Shown here in pieces: positions 17,448 to 26,353 of a DNA stretch of 37,296 nt. Location of the stretch: contig JAKSOG010000003.1 in assembly GCA_024405715.1 (NCBI GenBank), positions 1 to 37,296 on the forward strand, written 5' to 3'. The notes beneath the pieces were generated by a model, which ran no database searches, was not told the DNA's origin, and saw only the letters and a program-made list of their open reading frames with translations. This DNA comes from Victivallaceae bacterium (GTDB lineage Bacteria; Verrucomicrobiota; Lentisphaeria; Victivallales; Victivallaceae). Position 1 is the stretch's first letter; each line of letters begins with the position of its first letter. The position numbers were made by a program, and so were the translations under genes.

Positions 17448-18755
17448 TTATGAAACGTAAAAACGTGTCATCGCTTCCGCGTGATCGCGCAAAACCGGAA
17501 ACGCCGCCGCGCCGGAACATATCTTTTCTTTTTCCGCGTCAAGAGTTTCGGGATGCGCCAAAAAGGAATCCAGTTTTTCCGCCAGTTCCGCATCGCCGTG
17601 AAAGATCATTCTTTCCGGCAACAGCATTTTCGCGCCGACGGTGTCGGACGCAAGCACGGGAACGCCGTGCGACAACGCTTCCGGTACGACGAAACCGAAT
17701 GTCTCAAACCAGACGGAAGGCACGATCACAAGATCGCTCTTTCGCAAAATCCCGGTCAATTCCGACGGGGAGAAACGACCGTGCCGATAAATTTCCGGTG
17801 CGGCGTCACACTTCTTTGCCGTGTCCGTGCCCCATATATCCAGTCGCCGATTGCGCCGCGCGATGCCGGCAAACGCCGCGACAAGACGCGGCAACCCTTT
17901 GTAAAAAGCATCCGCGCCGAGGTAGGTCAACGCGACGCACCGGGGATCGGTTTTGCGGAAAACGCGCCGGTCCGCGATGCCGCCGTGCGTGATCGGAATG
18001 ACTTTTCCGGCAAGCGCGGGGAAATATTTCCGGTAGATCAATGCGGAAACGTCGCTGTTGAAATGGATCTTGTCGCATTGCGCGAGCAAATTTCCGTAGT
18101 ACGCGCGCAACGCCGTGAAATCTTTCGGCGGCGCCGTCGCCGGAACCGGACGGGAACGATGCCGAAAAAAACATTTTTTCAACGGCAAAAGGAGCGATCT
18201 CAACCGGAAAAGCACCCGCCAGTTGCGCAAGTGCAAATAACCGGGGGACGGCGCCGCCGCGTTGCAAAGCGTACACGCCATATCGCCGGGCGCATCGCAA
18301 AGCATCCCGTTGCCGCGCAACAAATTGACTTTGGGGCAGATGCCGAAATAATCATGCGTCGTAAACACAATGCGCACACCGTGCGCTTTCAGAACATCGA
18401 ACAATTCGTCGGGAAACCCCATCCAGGAGTGGACGTGCAGGACGTCGGGAGTCGTCGCCCGGTAAAACGCTTCCATTTCCGGGATTCCCAGCCGGGGATG
18501 CAAAAGGATGTAGTCCGGATCGCGGATCCCTTCCAGAAGCGGCACGACCGCGCCGCCGGTCAAGCGGAAACATTCGATCCCGCCGCGGCATCCGGCTTTT
18601 TTGATCTCCGGTCTTTTCCGCGGCAGAATGCCGCCGTCCGGAAAAAGCGCGAAAACGTCGTGCCCCGCCGCGCGTTGCGCCGAGGCGAGATCTTTGGCGT
18701 AGCGGTTCAAGCCGCCCTGCCGGTCGAATCCCAGAAAATAATGGAGGATACGCAT
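17448..18755 (-). CDS. Glycosyltransferase family 4 (group 1)
   Basis: This 435-residue GT-B glycosyltransferase has an N-terminal domain with DRQGGLNRYAKDLASAQ and DVLHVHSWMG. The C-terminal donor-binding domain has LTYLGADAFYKGLPRLVAAF, DLVIVPSVWFETFGFVVPEA and HGVPVLASDTVG, where the E-x7-E pair contacts the nucleotide sugar. A Cys-rich insert (GICPKVNLLRGNGMLC...CTLCN) may bind metal or simply be a subfamily trait. I chose ATG 18755 because it overlaps the upstream stop as TGATG and starts with MRILHYFL. The frame extends a further 17 codons without support. It is the last gene of the long assembly operon. Confidence 0.9.
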   Translation of the reverse strand: MRILHYFLGFDRQGGLNRYAKDLASAQRAAGHDVFALFPDGGILPRKRPEIKKAGCRGGIECFRLTGGAVVPLLEGIRDPDYILLHPRLGIPEMEAFYRATTPDVLHVHSWMGFPDELFDVLKAHGVRIVFTTHDYFGICPKVNLLRGNGMLCDAPGDMACTLCNAAAPSPGYLHLRNWRVLFRLRSLLLPLKKCFFRHRSRPVPATAPPKDFTALRAYYGNLLAQCDKIHFNSDVSALIYRKYFPALAGKVIPITHGGIADRRVFRKTDPRCVALTYLGADAFYKGLPRLVAAFAGIARRNRRLDIWGTDTAKKCDAAPEIYRHGRFSPSELTGILRKSDLVIVPSVWFETFGFVVPEALSHGVPVLASDTVGAKMLLPERMIFHGDAELAEKLDSFLAHPETLDAEKEKICSGAAAFPVLRDHAEAMTRFYVS

Positions 18756-19990
18756 CACAAAACGCTTTCCAGTTTTTCGGCGAGTTTGCGGCAAAGCACG
18801 TTCCACTCGTAATTCGTTTCGATCAATTCCCGTCCCCGTTCGCCGTATTGGCGGCGCAAGTCGGGAAAATCCGCGAATTTCAGCGCCGCGTCTTCAAGTT
18901 TATCCATCCTTTCCGCCATCGTCTTGCCTCCGGCGGCGATCCCGGCGCCCTGCGCGACCGTTTCCCCGACGGGGTCGCCCGCCAGCGCGAGGATCGGAAG
19001 TTTCGCATACATCGCCTGCAGAACCACCGTCGCAAGTCCGTGATGATACGACAAATAGAGCAAAACATCCGCATCGAAAAGCGCCTGGATCATTTCCGCT
19101 TTGCCGACGAACCCCTTGAAAAAGACCCGGTCGTTCATCCCGTGACGGGAAAAAATCTTTTTCATCGCCGCTTCTTCCGGACCGTTGCCGTAGATGAAAA
19201 GCTCGGCGTTCCGCCGTTTCGCGGCGACGCGGCAAAAGAGTTCGGCGGCAAAAGTAACGCCTTTCCAATGCAGAAATTCACTGCAAATCAAAAAACGTAC
19301 CCTGCCGTCGGCGGCACGGCGGCGGGTCGTATCGTATTCCGGTTCACGGGTTTCGATCCCCGTCTGCGTATGAGCGATGATCTTGTTCCGGAGCCGTGCC
19401 GGGAAACCGCTCTTTCCCGGCGGGAAGCCGCTTTCCAGAATGAGATCGGCGCGGCGTTCCGTCAGGATGCGGAAAATATCCAGCCGGCACATCAGCGTCA
19501 TCGCGGCGGCACGGAAAAATTCCTTGACTTTCACCTTGAAAGGCAACGCCGAAAAAATCGCGCGCGGCGTCGAAGTCCGTCCGACGGGCCCCCACACCGT
19601 AAACGGTTTCGCCAGCATAAAAAGCGACGGCGTCGCGAAGTTGGCGAAAGTAAGATGCTGGACGATGTCGAAACCGGACGCATTGACGAAGTTGCGGTAG
19701 CGGAAATATGCGCCGAACTGCCACAGATAATAATAAAGATGATACCCGCGCCGTTTTTTCTTCCAGAAGGAAAGGTATTCCGGCAGATCGTAATAGTGAA
19801 ACACGGGGACGTTTTCCGTTTTGCCCGCCAACGCTTTTTCGATGCCTTCGCGGTTGTTGGCGCGGGTCAAAACGTGTACTTCAAAAGAGCGCGCCAGTTG
19901 ATTGACGACATTCCACCCGATGCCCGGTTCCGATCCTTTTTCCGGCTCGCAGGCATAGGCGGAAATAAAAATTTTGCGCCGCTTTTTCAT
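18755..19990 (-). CDS. Glycosyltransferase family 4 (group 1)
   Basis: This 411-residue enzyme begins with the subfamily signature ISAYACEPEKGSEPGIGWN, well known among exopolysaccharide GT4 proteins. The C-terminal domain contains FLICSEFLHWKGV, LFIYGNGPEEAAM, FKGFVGKAEM and LLYLSYHHGLATVVLQAMYAKLPILAL, with the acceptor/donor residues in usual order. The ATG at 19990 overlaps the upstream gene's stop as ATGA and is the likely start. An upstream in-frame codon would add 15 residues inside the preceding gene. The donor sugar cannot be deduced. It acts at the cytoplasmic face of the inner membrane on the lipid-linked glycan. Confidence 0.9.
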   Translation of the reverse strand: MKKRRKIFISAYACEPEKGSEPGIGWNVVNQLARSFEVHVLTRANNREGIEKALAGKTENVPVFHYYDLPEYLSFWKKKRRGYHLYYYLWQFGAYFRYRNFVNASGFDIVQHLTFANFATPSLFMLAKPFTVWGPVGRTSTPRAIFSALPFKVKVKEFFRAAAMTLMCRLDIFRILTERRADLILESGFPPGKSGFPARLRNKIIAHTQTGIETREPEYDTTRRRAADGRVRFLICSEFLHWKGVTFAAELFCRVAAKRRNAELFIYGNGPEEAAMKKIFSRHGMNDRVFFKGFVGKAEMIQALFDADVLLYLSYHHGLATVVLQAMYAKLPILALAGDPVGETVAQGAGIAAGGKTMAERMDKLEDAALKFADFPDLRRQYGERGRELIETNYEWNVLCRKLAEKLESVL

Positions 19991-21243
19991 TTTACCCTGA
20001 CGTCGGAAATTTCGACCGTACCGGACTGGATCCAAAAATACAATTCCCCGAACGGGAAAAAGGAATAAGCCGGAATTTGCAACCGGTAATCGCGTTCTTT
20101 TCCCGCTTTGATGAACAAAAGATAAAAAGGATGCAACCCCAGACTTTGATCCGGATAACGGACGTTACGGGAAATCTGTATGACGGCATCGCGTTCCGCT
20201 TTGACGTGAAATGAAAACGTCCTTTCCGTTTCAACGGGAAAAGAAGGCACAATGCAAAAAACGTAACCATTCGCATCGACGCGCAACGCTTGGGTATCGC
20301 CGCGTTCGACCACCGATGCGAACGAATTGTTTTTTCCGGCCAAACTGCACTCGATCACCCAATGGGCGGGGAAAACGAATTTTTCCGTTTGCAGGCGCGT
20401 CATCCGCTTGCCCATATCATTGCGAATGCGCGCAAGATCTTTTTCGCTTTGCGCCTTGGAAAAATCGCCGTTTTTGACGAGTTCTCCCCGGTCTTCGGGC
20501 ATTTTCTGCCGCTCGGGAAGAGGCAAATAACGCAGGACGACAAGTTTTTTCTTGCGGTGCCGGTCGAGATATTCCCCGCCGAAAACGCCGAAACGCTCCG
20601 GCGGCGCGATCATCCGCAGCATTTCCGGAGTCAACGTCTCGTTTTTTTTGACTTCGACGACCCAATAAACGGCGTCGAAATCGCCGTCGTAAACCGACAG
20701 ATTGCCGCGCAGATGTATCAGCAACTCCGATAACGGCAGTGGCCTTTCCGGTGCGATACATTCGACGCCGCTGTAATAAGAAATCTGCGAAAACCGCGAC
20801 GTGTACGCGAGTCCGATCACGGATTTCCCGGCGGCGTCTGCCTTTATACGGGAGCAAAGATCCACGATCTTTTTTTCCTGCGGATTATAGTATAAGCACC
20901 GGAGCGTGCCCGCAAGCAGACAACCCGCAAAAAGCAGATCCATCGCGAGCTTCGCATTTTTTTCCGGCAAAAAATGCCACGGTCCCCGTTTCAGCAGATA
21001 GACAAGGAAAAAAAGCGCGGGGAAAACCAGTATCGAATAATAACGCCCCGGCGTGATATGAAAATAAACGCGACCGAAAAAAATCGCGCAGAGCGCCGCC
21101 GCGCCGAACCAGAAACGCAAATCGCGGAATTTTTTCCCGTCGCGGACGAGAAAATAGATCATACCGATGAGGAAAAGGATCCCCACCGGTTCCCACAGCA
21201 AATCGCTGACGCCTAAAAGGGCTTGAATTGTTGAACAAGACAA
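19987..21243 (-). CDS. GT39-like membrane glycosyltransferase, C-terminal part (frameshifted), with CBM-like tail
   Basis: This is the second half of the membrane protein begun at 21977. It opens in the overlap (TTG at 21243, not a likely start) and continues LLGVSDLLWEPVGILFLIGMIYFLV, then several more membrane helices typical of the distal TM block of GT39/PMT-type enzymes. From about 20500 downward it becomes a soluble beta-rich module: LVKNGDFSKA, AHWVIECSL, ALRVDANGY, RTFSFHVKAERDAVIQISRN. This resembles a CBM4/9-type jelly roll ending in GTVEISDVRVK. Adding one T in the T-run at 21216-21219 joins it to the first half for a total near 663 residues. It ends in an ATGA overlap with the next GT4 gene. 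Confidence 0.7.
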   Translation of the reverse strand: MSCSTIQALLGVSDLLWEPVGILFLIGMIYFLVRDGKKFRDLRFWFGAAALCAIFFGRVYFHITPGRYYSILVFPALFFLVYLLKRGPWHFLPEKNAKLAMDLLFAGCLLAGTLRCLYYNPQEKKIVDLCSRIKADAAGKSVIGLAYTSRFSQISYYSGVECIAPERPLPLSELLIHLRGNLSVYDGDFDAVYWVVEVKKNETLTPEMLRMIAPPERFGVFGGEYLDRHRKKKLVVLRYLPLPERQKMPEDRGELVKNGDFSKAQSEKDLARIRNDMGKRMTRLQTEKFVFPAHWVIECSLAGKNNSFASVVERGDTQALRVDANGYVFCIVPSFPVETERTFSFHVKAERDAVIQISRNVRYPDQSLGLHPFYLLFIKAGKERDYRLQIPAYSFFPFGELYFWIQSGTVEISDVRVK

Positions 21244-21977
21244 AATATTTTGACCCGATTGTAAAAAATAACGAAAATATCCGGCATACCGGGAAGACTG
21301 CGCATCACGAAATAGCCGACGAAAACGCCGACCGAAAAGGCGAGAAGCGCAAAGAAAAAGTTTTTCAGCCGCGGTTTTGCCAGCAACGCCGACGGCAATG
21401 CAAATGCGCCGAGCAGAAGCAATTCCAATCCTTCATAACGGCAGAATACCGCGACAACGCCGAAAAGTCCGCAGAAGAAAAAATTCCGTTTTGCGCAGAC
21501 GCGCGTCACCGCGTAAAGCCAGCAGCAAAGCACGATCGCCGCACACAGGAGATAAAGACTTTCGCGCAACCGCTCGCAGGAAAACCTTACCAAAAGCGGC
21601 ATCACCGCCGCAATGCCGGACGACATAAAACCGTATTTGACTTCGCCGAAAAGCCGCTTCCCCGCAAAATAAACAGGAATCAGCAACAACACGCCCGCCG
21701 CGATATTGACGGAAACGGCGGCCGTCGCCGCATCCAGACCGCAATCGGTAAGTTTCCACGAAAGCCAAACGAAAAGCGGCGGTTGCGTCTGCAACAGATC
21801 GGGGAAAGCCGCCGCACCTTCGGCGTGCAATTTTTCGATGAAGCGTACATAACCGATCCCGTCCCGCGTTTCCAGAGGGTGCAGCGCAAGATAGGTGAGG
21901 CGCAACGCCAGCGCGCCGAGCATCGTCGCGATCAGCACACATAGATTCAAAAGTTTTTCCTTACGCACGGGAGACAC
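21213..21977 (-). CDS. GT39-like membrane glycosyltransferase, N-terminal part (frameshifted)
   Basis: This is the N-terminal 254 residues of a polytopic glycosyltransferase of the dolichyl/polyprenyl-phosphate-sugar type (GT39-like). TM1 (LIATMLGALALRLTYLAL) is followed by a periplasmic loop HPLETRDGIGYVRFIEKL that carries the expected acidic catalytic residues. LLQTQPPLFVWLSWKL and further helices follow. I chose GTG 21977: GGAG lies 7 bases upstream, and it overlaps the preceding kinase gene by 17 bases. The frame ends at TAG just after FKPF, while the -1 frame continues with the rest of the family-like sequence, so a single T appears to be missing. If real, the product would be a truncated membrane protein. 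Confidence 0.72.
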   Translation of the reverse strand: MSPVRKEKLLNLCVLIATMLGALALRLTYLALHPLETRDGIGYVRFIEKLHAEGAAAFPDLLQTQPPLFVWLSWKLTDCGLDAATAAVSVNIAAGVLLLIPVYFAGKRLFGEVKYGFMSSGIAAVMPLLVRFSCERLRESLYLLCAAIVLCCWLYAVTRVCAKRNFFFCGLFGVVAVFCRYEGLELLLLGAFALPSALLAKPRLKNFFFALLAFSVGVFVGYFVMRSLPGMPDIFVIFYNRVKIFCLVQQFKPF

Positions 21978-22953
21978 GATGCAACTCCAAAAATTTTTCA
22001 GCGAATGCGGTTTCGCCGCGCTCGCGCCAAAAAGAACAGCGTTCGCCGAGATAACAGTGCCAGTAACGCCGCCACGCCTCTTCCGGAAGACCGAGCGTTC
22101 GCAGATAAAGTCCGTATTCTTTTTCCCGGCGGCGCACGCATTCCCACACCTTCGCGGGCGAAACCGTCCGCAACGCCGGATCGACCGTGTAATTGAAAAG
22201 GTCTTCCAACGGCAAACCGTCGAACGATGCCGATTCAAAATCAAAAAAGAGCGGACGATCATTTCCCGCCATCACGTTCCACGGCTTGAAATCGCGGTGC
22301 GCCATACCGACCGGCGTCATCCCGTCGGAAGAAACGCTTTCCCGTATCTCCGGAGTGAGTTTTTCCGTAACGGCGCGCCACGGGATCTCCCGGCCGCCGC
22401 CGATACGGAAAAATTCCGTCAGCGGAAAAATCAGGGATCTCGCGGACGGGACCGCGCCGGAAAAACTTCCGGCGGCGTAATGCATGAAAAAGCCGATCTT
22501 CCCCGTTTTTTCCACGTTTTCTCCGGGCGCGGAAAAGGCGAATGAACGGATCGTATTTTCCGCGAGCAAACGGTAAACTTCCAACTCTTTTTTCACGCCG
22601 GAAAAACTTTTGCCGACGGCAAATTTAAAATACCCTTTCCCGTGCAGATGGATGACCGCCTTGTCGCGCGTCGGCGAGATCAACGCGGAAAAGGAGTCGT
22701 CAAAAGCAAAAGGCAACTCCCAGTCGAGAAGAGCGCCGATCGCCTCTTTTACTTCGCTTCCGGAAAGAAGAGGTTTCCTTTCCCAGTAAAAAAGCGAATG
22801 ACGCAGCACCGTTTTTTTGACTTTTGCGGAAAAAGATACGGTGCGGTAAAAGTCAATGCTTTGCCGCCAGTCGCGCGCGGAAGATACATTCCAGAAATAA
22901 GTCGCGCCGTTGTTGCCATCGAGGCGCAGAAAAATTTTTTCAGAGTTTCGCAT
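21961..22953 (-). CDS. Aminoglycoside-phosphotransferase-like kinase
   Basis: This 330-residue protein has a kinase-like fold of the APH/choline-kinase type. The catalytic loop is H219-R-D221-x-x-x-x-N226 (HRDFKPWN), followed by the metal-binding D238-F-E (FFDFESASF). The N-terminal lobe has a candidate lysine in HGKGYFKFAVGKSF and a helix KKELEVYRLLAEN. I chose ATG 22953, which overlaps the end of the upstream nucleotidyltransferase/kinase gene by 14 bases. The ribosome binding site is poor, so coupling is likely. In a polysaccharide locus it may phosphorylate a sugar or small alcohol, or prepare a phosphoryl substituent. The substrate is unknown. Confidence 0.75.
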   Translation of the reverse strand: MRNSEKIFLRLDGNNGATYFWNVSSARDWRQSIDFYRTVSFSAKVKKTVLRHSLFYWERKPLLSGSEVKEAIGALLDWELPFAFDDSFSALISPTRDKAVIHLHGKGYFKFAVGKSFSGVKKELEVYRLLAENTIRSFAFSAPGENVEKTGKIGFFMHYAAGSFSGAVPSARSLIFPLTEFFRIGGGREIPWRAVTEKLTPEIRESVSSDGMTPVGMAHRDFKPWNVMAGNDRPLFFDFESASFDGLPLEDLFNYTVDPALRTVSPAKVWECVRRREKEYGLYLRTLGLPEEAWRRYWHCYLGERCSFWRERGETAFAEKFLELHRVSRA

Positions 22954-24229
22954 ATTTTCTGCTTTGGCGCGCGAGGAGCGCGTCGAGGATCCGATCCGCC
23001 GCTTCTTCGGGAGTGCCCTCGTTGCCGATCCACACATAACTTTTATCTTTTGAGGCGAGATATTCCAGCCGCGCATAAATGCGGTCGATGGCTTCGCGGC
23101 TCAATTCCCGCTTGCGGGATAAAATCGTTTCCGGCGCGACCTTGAAAAGGACGTTGCAGTTGCACGCAGGGATGAAATGACGCATCGTCCCGATGAAACG
23201 ATGCGAAAGAAAAATGCCGCTGCGTTCGGAATCGACGATGACGTCGGTGAAGTAACGGTCGAAAAAAACGATGTGTTTGCGTTGGCGAAGCGGCAGTATT
23301 TTGACGAAATAACCGAAAACGTAATCGCTCATATAGTACGCAAGACGGCAGAGCGAACTCGCGACGCCGTGCCGCTTGCCGCGGTGCGGCTGCTCGAAAC
23401 GGCGGTCGACCGTTTTCGTCAGATGCGCCTTGTGCGCGGCTTCGCCGAGATTGGGAAGCAAAGCCGGGCGGAAATGAAAAAGGACGGGGGAATTGACGTT
23501 CAATTTTTCACAAAGCAAGTCGATGACGGTGCTTTTGCCGCACCCGTCGGGTCCGGAAAAGGAGATCATCAGACCGCGGCGGCGGAAAAGGTCGAGAAAA
23601 TAGCCGCCGAGAAACGCCGCCATGCGGCTTACGGCACGTCCGAAATGACTTTTCAAGGCGGCAAAAAAGGCGCGGCGCCGGAGCGTCCATTTCCCCGTTT
23701 TGTCCCAGTATTCCAGACCGCCTTTCCCGAGTGAAAGACGGTTCAATTCCGCTTCGATCGCACCGGCATCACAAACGACCGCCGCCTGCCGGACGGAAGC
23801 GTATTTTTCCGGATACGCCGCCCCGAGGATACGGCAGTAGAGATATTTCGGCAGGAACGTCAATCCGGGCGGGAGATGATAGATCTTCCCGTTGAAAATG
23901 CGTTTTTCCAATACCTTTTCCTCGTCAAGGAGATCGATCCCCATCCATGCGAAATTATATTGAAAATCCAGTTGAAAGACGCGGTATGTCCGGTCGACGA
24001 AAACGATCGTGAAAAACTGATGGTCTTCATTGGTGTACAAAATCCGGCATCCGTGTCCGGCGGCAAAATCCGGCAATTCTTTTTTGAGTTGCCGCAACTC
24101 ACGCGCGGGAATGAGAATGTCGATATCGCGGCTGTCGCCGGCTTCCGGCAAATTCCCGTAATTGCGCAAAACGGCGTAACGGAAACGACCGTTGAGCAAT
24201 TCAAACAGGGCAACAAGAAATTCAGTCAT
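22940..24229 (-). CDS. Nucleotidyltransferase-thymidylate-kinase-like fusion protein
   Basis: This 429-residue two-domain protein combines two folds. Residues 1-150 look like a minimal nucleotidyltransferase: YAVLRNYGNLPEAGDSRDIDILI with D35 and D37, then D88 in FQLDFQ. Residues 218-429 resemble a thymidylate-kinase P-loop fold: MISFSGPDGCGKST (Walker A, G226-T234), FFDRYFTDVIVD as the D-R-Y acceptor motif, and LFKVAPETILSRKRE as a lid region. Such proteins occur in exopolysaccharide loci, where true dTMP kinase activity is doubtful. It may activate or transfer a phosphorylated group together with the adjacent APH-like kinase. It starts 13 bases after the GT2 stop. Confidence 0.75.
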   Translation of the reverse strand: MTEFLVALFELLNGRFRYAVLRNYGNLPEAGDSRDIDILIPARELRQLKKELPDFAAGHGCRILYTNEDHQFFTIVFVDRTYRVFQLDFQYNFAWMGIDLLDEEKVLEKRIFNGKIYHLPPGLTFLPKYLYCRILGAAYPEKYASVRQAAVVCDAGAIEAELNRLSLGKGGLEYWDKTGKWTLRRRAFFAALKSHFGRAVSRMAAFLGGYFLDLFRRRGLMISFSGPDGCGKSTVIDLLCEKLNVNSPVLFHFRPALLPNLGEAAHKAHLTKTVDRRFEQPHRGKRHGVASSLCRLAYYMSDYVFGYFVKILPLRQRKHIVFFDRYFTDVIVDSERSGIFLSHRFIGTMRHFIPACNCNVLFKVAPETILSRKRELSREAIDRIYARLEYLASKDKSYVWIGNEGTPEEAADRILDALLARQSRKYAKL

Positions 24230-24241
24230 ACTCGCGGGATC

Positions 24242-25228
24242 CTATTTTTTCTTGTAATTCGCGGAATACTTTTCCAGCGGATAGAGCGGCGCGCAGACGA
24301 TGCCGAGCGCGAGATTTCCGCCGCACCGGAAGATCCGGCGGTTGACCCAGGCGAAACACGCCTGCCGGAAAAAGTAGGCGCCGAGATTGCGCCGTTCAAA
24401 ATGAAACTTTTTCCAAAAGCCGACGCTTTCCCAAAATTCGGAAAATTTCCATTCCGGCAGTCCGGCGCGGCGGCGGCGCAGATTGGACTTGATGTACATC
24501 AATTTCTGTCCCATCGCCCGCGATTTGGCGAATCCGGTGGAAAGCGACGCGGTGTTTTTCCGGTAATAAAAAAGGACTTCGGGGATCGTCACGATCACCT
24601 TCCCTTCGGCGAAAAAGTCGGACATACGGCTCCACAAATCGACGTCTTCGCTCATATCCTCGTAACGGATCCTGCCTTCCGGGAACCATTCCGCCTGACG
24701 GTACCCGCCCGCGCGCAACGCATATTCCCTGCGGAAAAGCGTCGGCGGCAAGAGAAACATCTGTTTGCCTGCGGCGGCTTTTTCTCTGAACTGTTCTTTG
24801 GTGACGGGTCCGAGATAAATACCGCCGGACAAAACTTTCCCGTTTGCGCTCATATAATTACAGTAACAGCTGACGGCGATCAGCGAATCGTCGCCGGAAA
24901 TTTTTTCATAAAGAGTTTGTACCATTTCCGGCTTGGCGATGTCGTCGGAGTCGAAAAACATCAAAAACGGCGTGCCGGCTTTTTCCAGAAGCCGCTGGCG
25001 GCAAAAAGCAATTCCTCGATTTTCCGGCATTTGAATGAAATCCGAAGCGATCTGCGGATGCGCGGCAAGCCATTCCCGGGCGATTTCCGCCGAAGAATCC
25101 GTCGACGCATCATCCAGCAAAATCAAGCGGAAATCTTTTTTCGTCTGGTGCGCAAGACTATCCAACGTATCGACGAGATACTTTTCCGCATTGTAAATGC
25201 AAACGCAAACCGTAATTTCCGTACTCAT
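24242..25228 (-). CDS. Glycosyltransferase family 2
   Basis: This 328-residue GT-A enzyme starts ITVCVCIYNAEKYLVDTLDSL and has the nucleotide-binding LILLDDASTD. The metal-binding motif is D-S-D-D (MFFDSDDIAKPEMV), followed by YEDMSEDVDLWSRM, whose acidic cluster gives the catalytic base. The C-terminal basic helix (WVNRRIFRCGG, NYKKK end) may contact the membrane. I chose ATG 25228, but no ribosome binding site is visible, and a TTG at 25246 is also in frame. It follows an AT-rich acyltransferase gene by 39 bases. Donor and acceptor are unknown. Confidence 0.88.
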   Translation of the reverse strand: MSTEITVCVCIYNAEKYLVDTLDSLAHQTKKDFRLILLDDASTDSSAEIAREWLAAHPQIASDFIQMPENRGIAFCRQRLLEKAGTPFLMFFDSDDIAKPEMVQTLYEKISGDDSLIAVSCYCNYMSANGKVLSGGIYLGPVTKEQFREKAAAGKQMFLLPPTLFRREYALRAGGYRQAEWFPEGRIRYEDMSEDVDLWSRMSDFFAEGKVIVTIPEVLFYYRKNTASLSTGFAKSRAMGQKLMYIKSNLRRRRAGLPEWKFSEFWESVGFWKKFHFERRNLGAYFFRQACFAWVNRRIFRCGGNLALGIVCAPLYPLEKYSANYKKK

Positions 25229-25267
25229 AAATAAAATTGATACCAATGAACTATTTTTCGTATACCG

Positions 25268-26344
25268 CTAACGTCCTCCGGTAAGGACGTCATATGCGGG
25301 AGCGTGTATTTTCTTTAACAAGTTCCCCGCAAAGACACAAATCAGTAATGCTATTACAGGAGCGCAAAGAGTCGCGATCAACGAAACAGGATTGCTTTTC
25401 CCGAATAGCAAAAAGAATCCGACAATAATATTGCCTATGATCAAACTGTGCGAGCAATAAATCCAAAACGAAAAATTAAGAAAAAGAACATTCTGCCGAA
25501 TGTGAATCCGGCAAACGGCACACCACAACAAATAAATTGTACTCAACGGTAACAAACGCTGATATAGCATAATGCGTGAATCATCATAAAACGACAGTAA
25601 CAACAGAAGCAATACAAAAACAAAATCTGCCGCCATAAAAATTTTATCAATCCGAATTCGGTGGAGGTACTCTCGCAACACCATGCCAAGACAAAAATAT
25701 CCAATCGCAAAAAGTTTGACATCAATCAGAGGGAGCAAAGAATCCGGCCAGATAAAAATGCACAAAAGACTTAAAAGCATTAACCCTTTTTTAACTCTAA
25801 TATAAAAACTTTTCAGCAACGGTGAAAATAAAAATATAATCAATAAAGTCCTTACATACCAAAGCGGACGATTGCCTAACGGACCGACCAGCCCATTCCC
25901 AATCATATCATAACTCGTTATTCCGAACAACGCATTCAATCCATCTGACCAGGAGCGATACTGCAAAATGGTATTGGCAAAGATATCCCTATGCATATAC
26001 CAGCTAATAAGTATTGAGGAAAAAGCTTGTACAATTGCACCTATTACCGCCCAAGAGACATAGGGGATAAACAACGTATGAATTTTAACTTTTATCAATG
26101 AAAAATAATCCCTCTTGTGGGCAGAAACAAAGAAAAAACCTGATACCAGAAAGAAATAAGGGACTGCCCATCCCGTCCAAATATCACAAATGCTCTTTTG
26201 AAATACAAGATTCCAATGTTCCGTATGGGGAAGATTCAGATAACTCTTGGAATGGATTATTAAAACAGTAATCACTGCACAATATGATAACAGGCGAAGT
26301 GCAATGCTTGTTTGTTCTGTTACTTCAGTTGGTTTAGTAGACAT
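25268..26344 (-). CDS. Membrane acyltransferase (acyltransferase 3 family)
   Basis: This 358-residue polytopic protein of the PF01757 type transfers acetyl or similar groups to sugars. The N-terminal helix LLSYCAVITVLIIHSKSYL carries the conserved His. PYFFLVSGFFFV is the typical second motif, and NRPLWYVRTLLIIFLFSPLL the third. About ten membrane helices are visible. I chose ATG 26344, with AGGTG 6 bases upstream; the in-frame GTG at 26353 lacks spacing. The gene is clearly more AT-rich than its neighbours and uses many A/T-ending codons, which suggests recent transfer. Confidence 0.85.
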   Translation of the reverse strand: MSTKPTEVTEQTSIALRLLSYCAVITVLIIHSKSYLNLPHTEHWNLVFQKSICDIWTGWAVPYFFLVSGFFFVSAHKRDYFSLIKVKIHTLFIPYVSWAVIGAIVQAFSSILISWYMHRDIFANTILQYRSWSDGLNALFGITSYDMIGNGLVGPLGNRPLWYVRTLLIIFLFSPLLKSFYIRVKKGLMLLSLLCIFIWPDSLLPLIDVKLFAIGYFCLGMVLREYLHRIRIDKIFMAADFVFVLLLLLLSFYDDSRIMLYQRLLPLSTIYLLWCAVCRIHIRQNVLFLNFSFWIYCSHSLIIGNIIVGFFLLFGKSNPVSLIATLCAPVIALLICVFAGNLLKKIHAPAYDVLTGGR

Positions 26345-26353
26345 CGCTTGCAC

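Noticed and set aside
15283-17992. Plus-strand ORFs of 549 and 430 codons opposite rfbB and the glycosyltransferases
   Set aside because: They overlap unmistakable minus-strand enzymes and show no recognisable motif.
21213-21243. Programmed ribosomal frameshift in the GT39-like gene
   Set aside because: The needed -1 shift has no X-XXY-YYZ heptamer in phase at CCC-TTT-TAG, and the T-run is too short for efficient transcriptional slippage.
25280-25340. Inverted repeat near the acyltransferase end (GACGTCC...GGACGT) as a terminator
   Set aside because: It lies within or at the end of coding sequence and has no following T-run on the minus strand.
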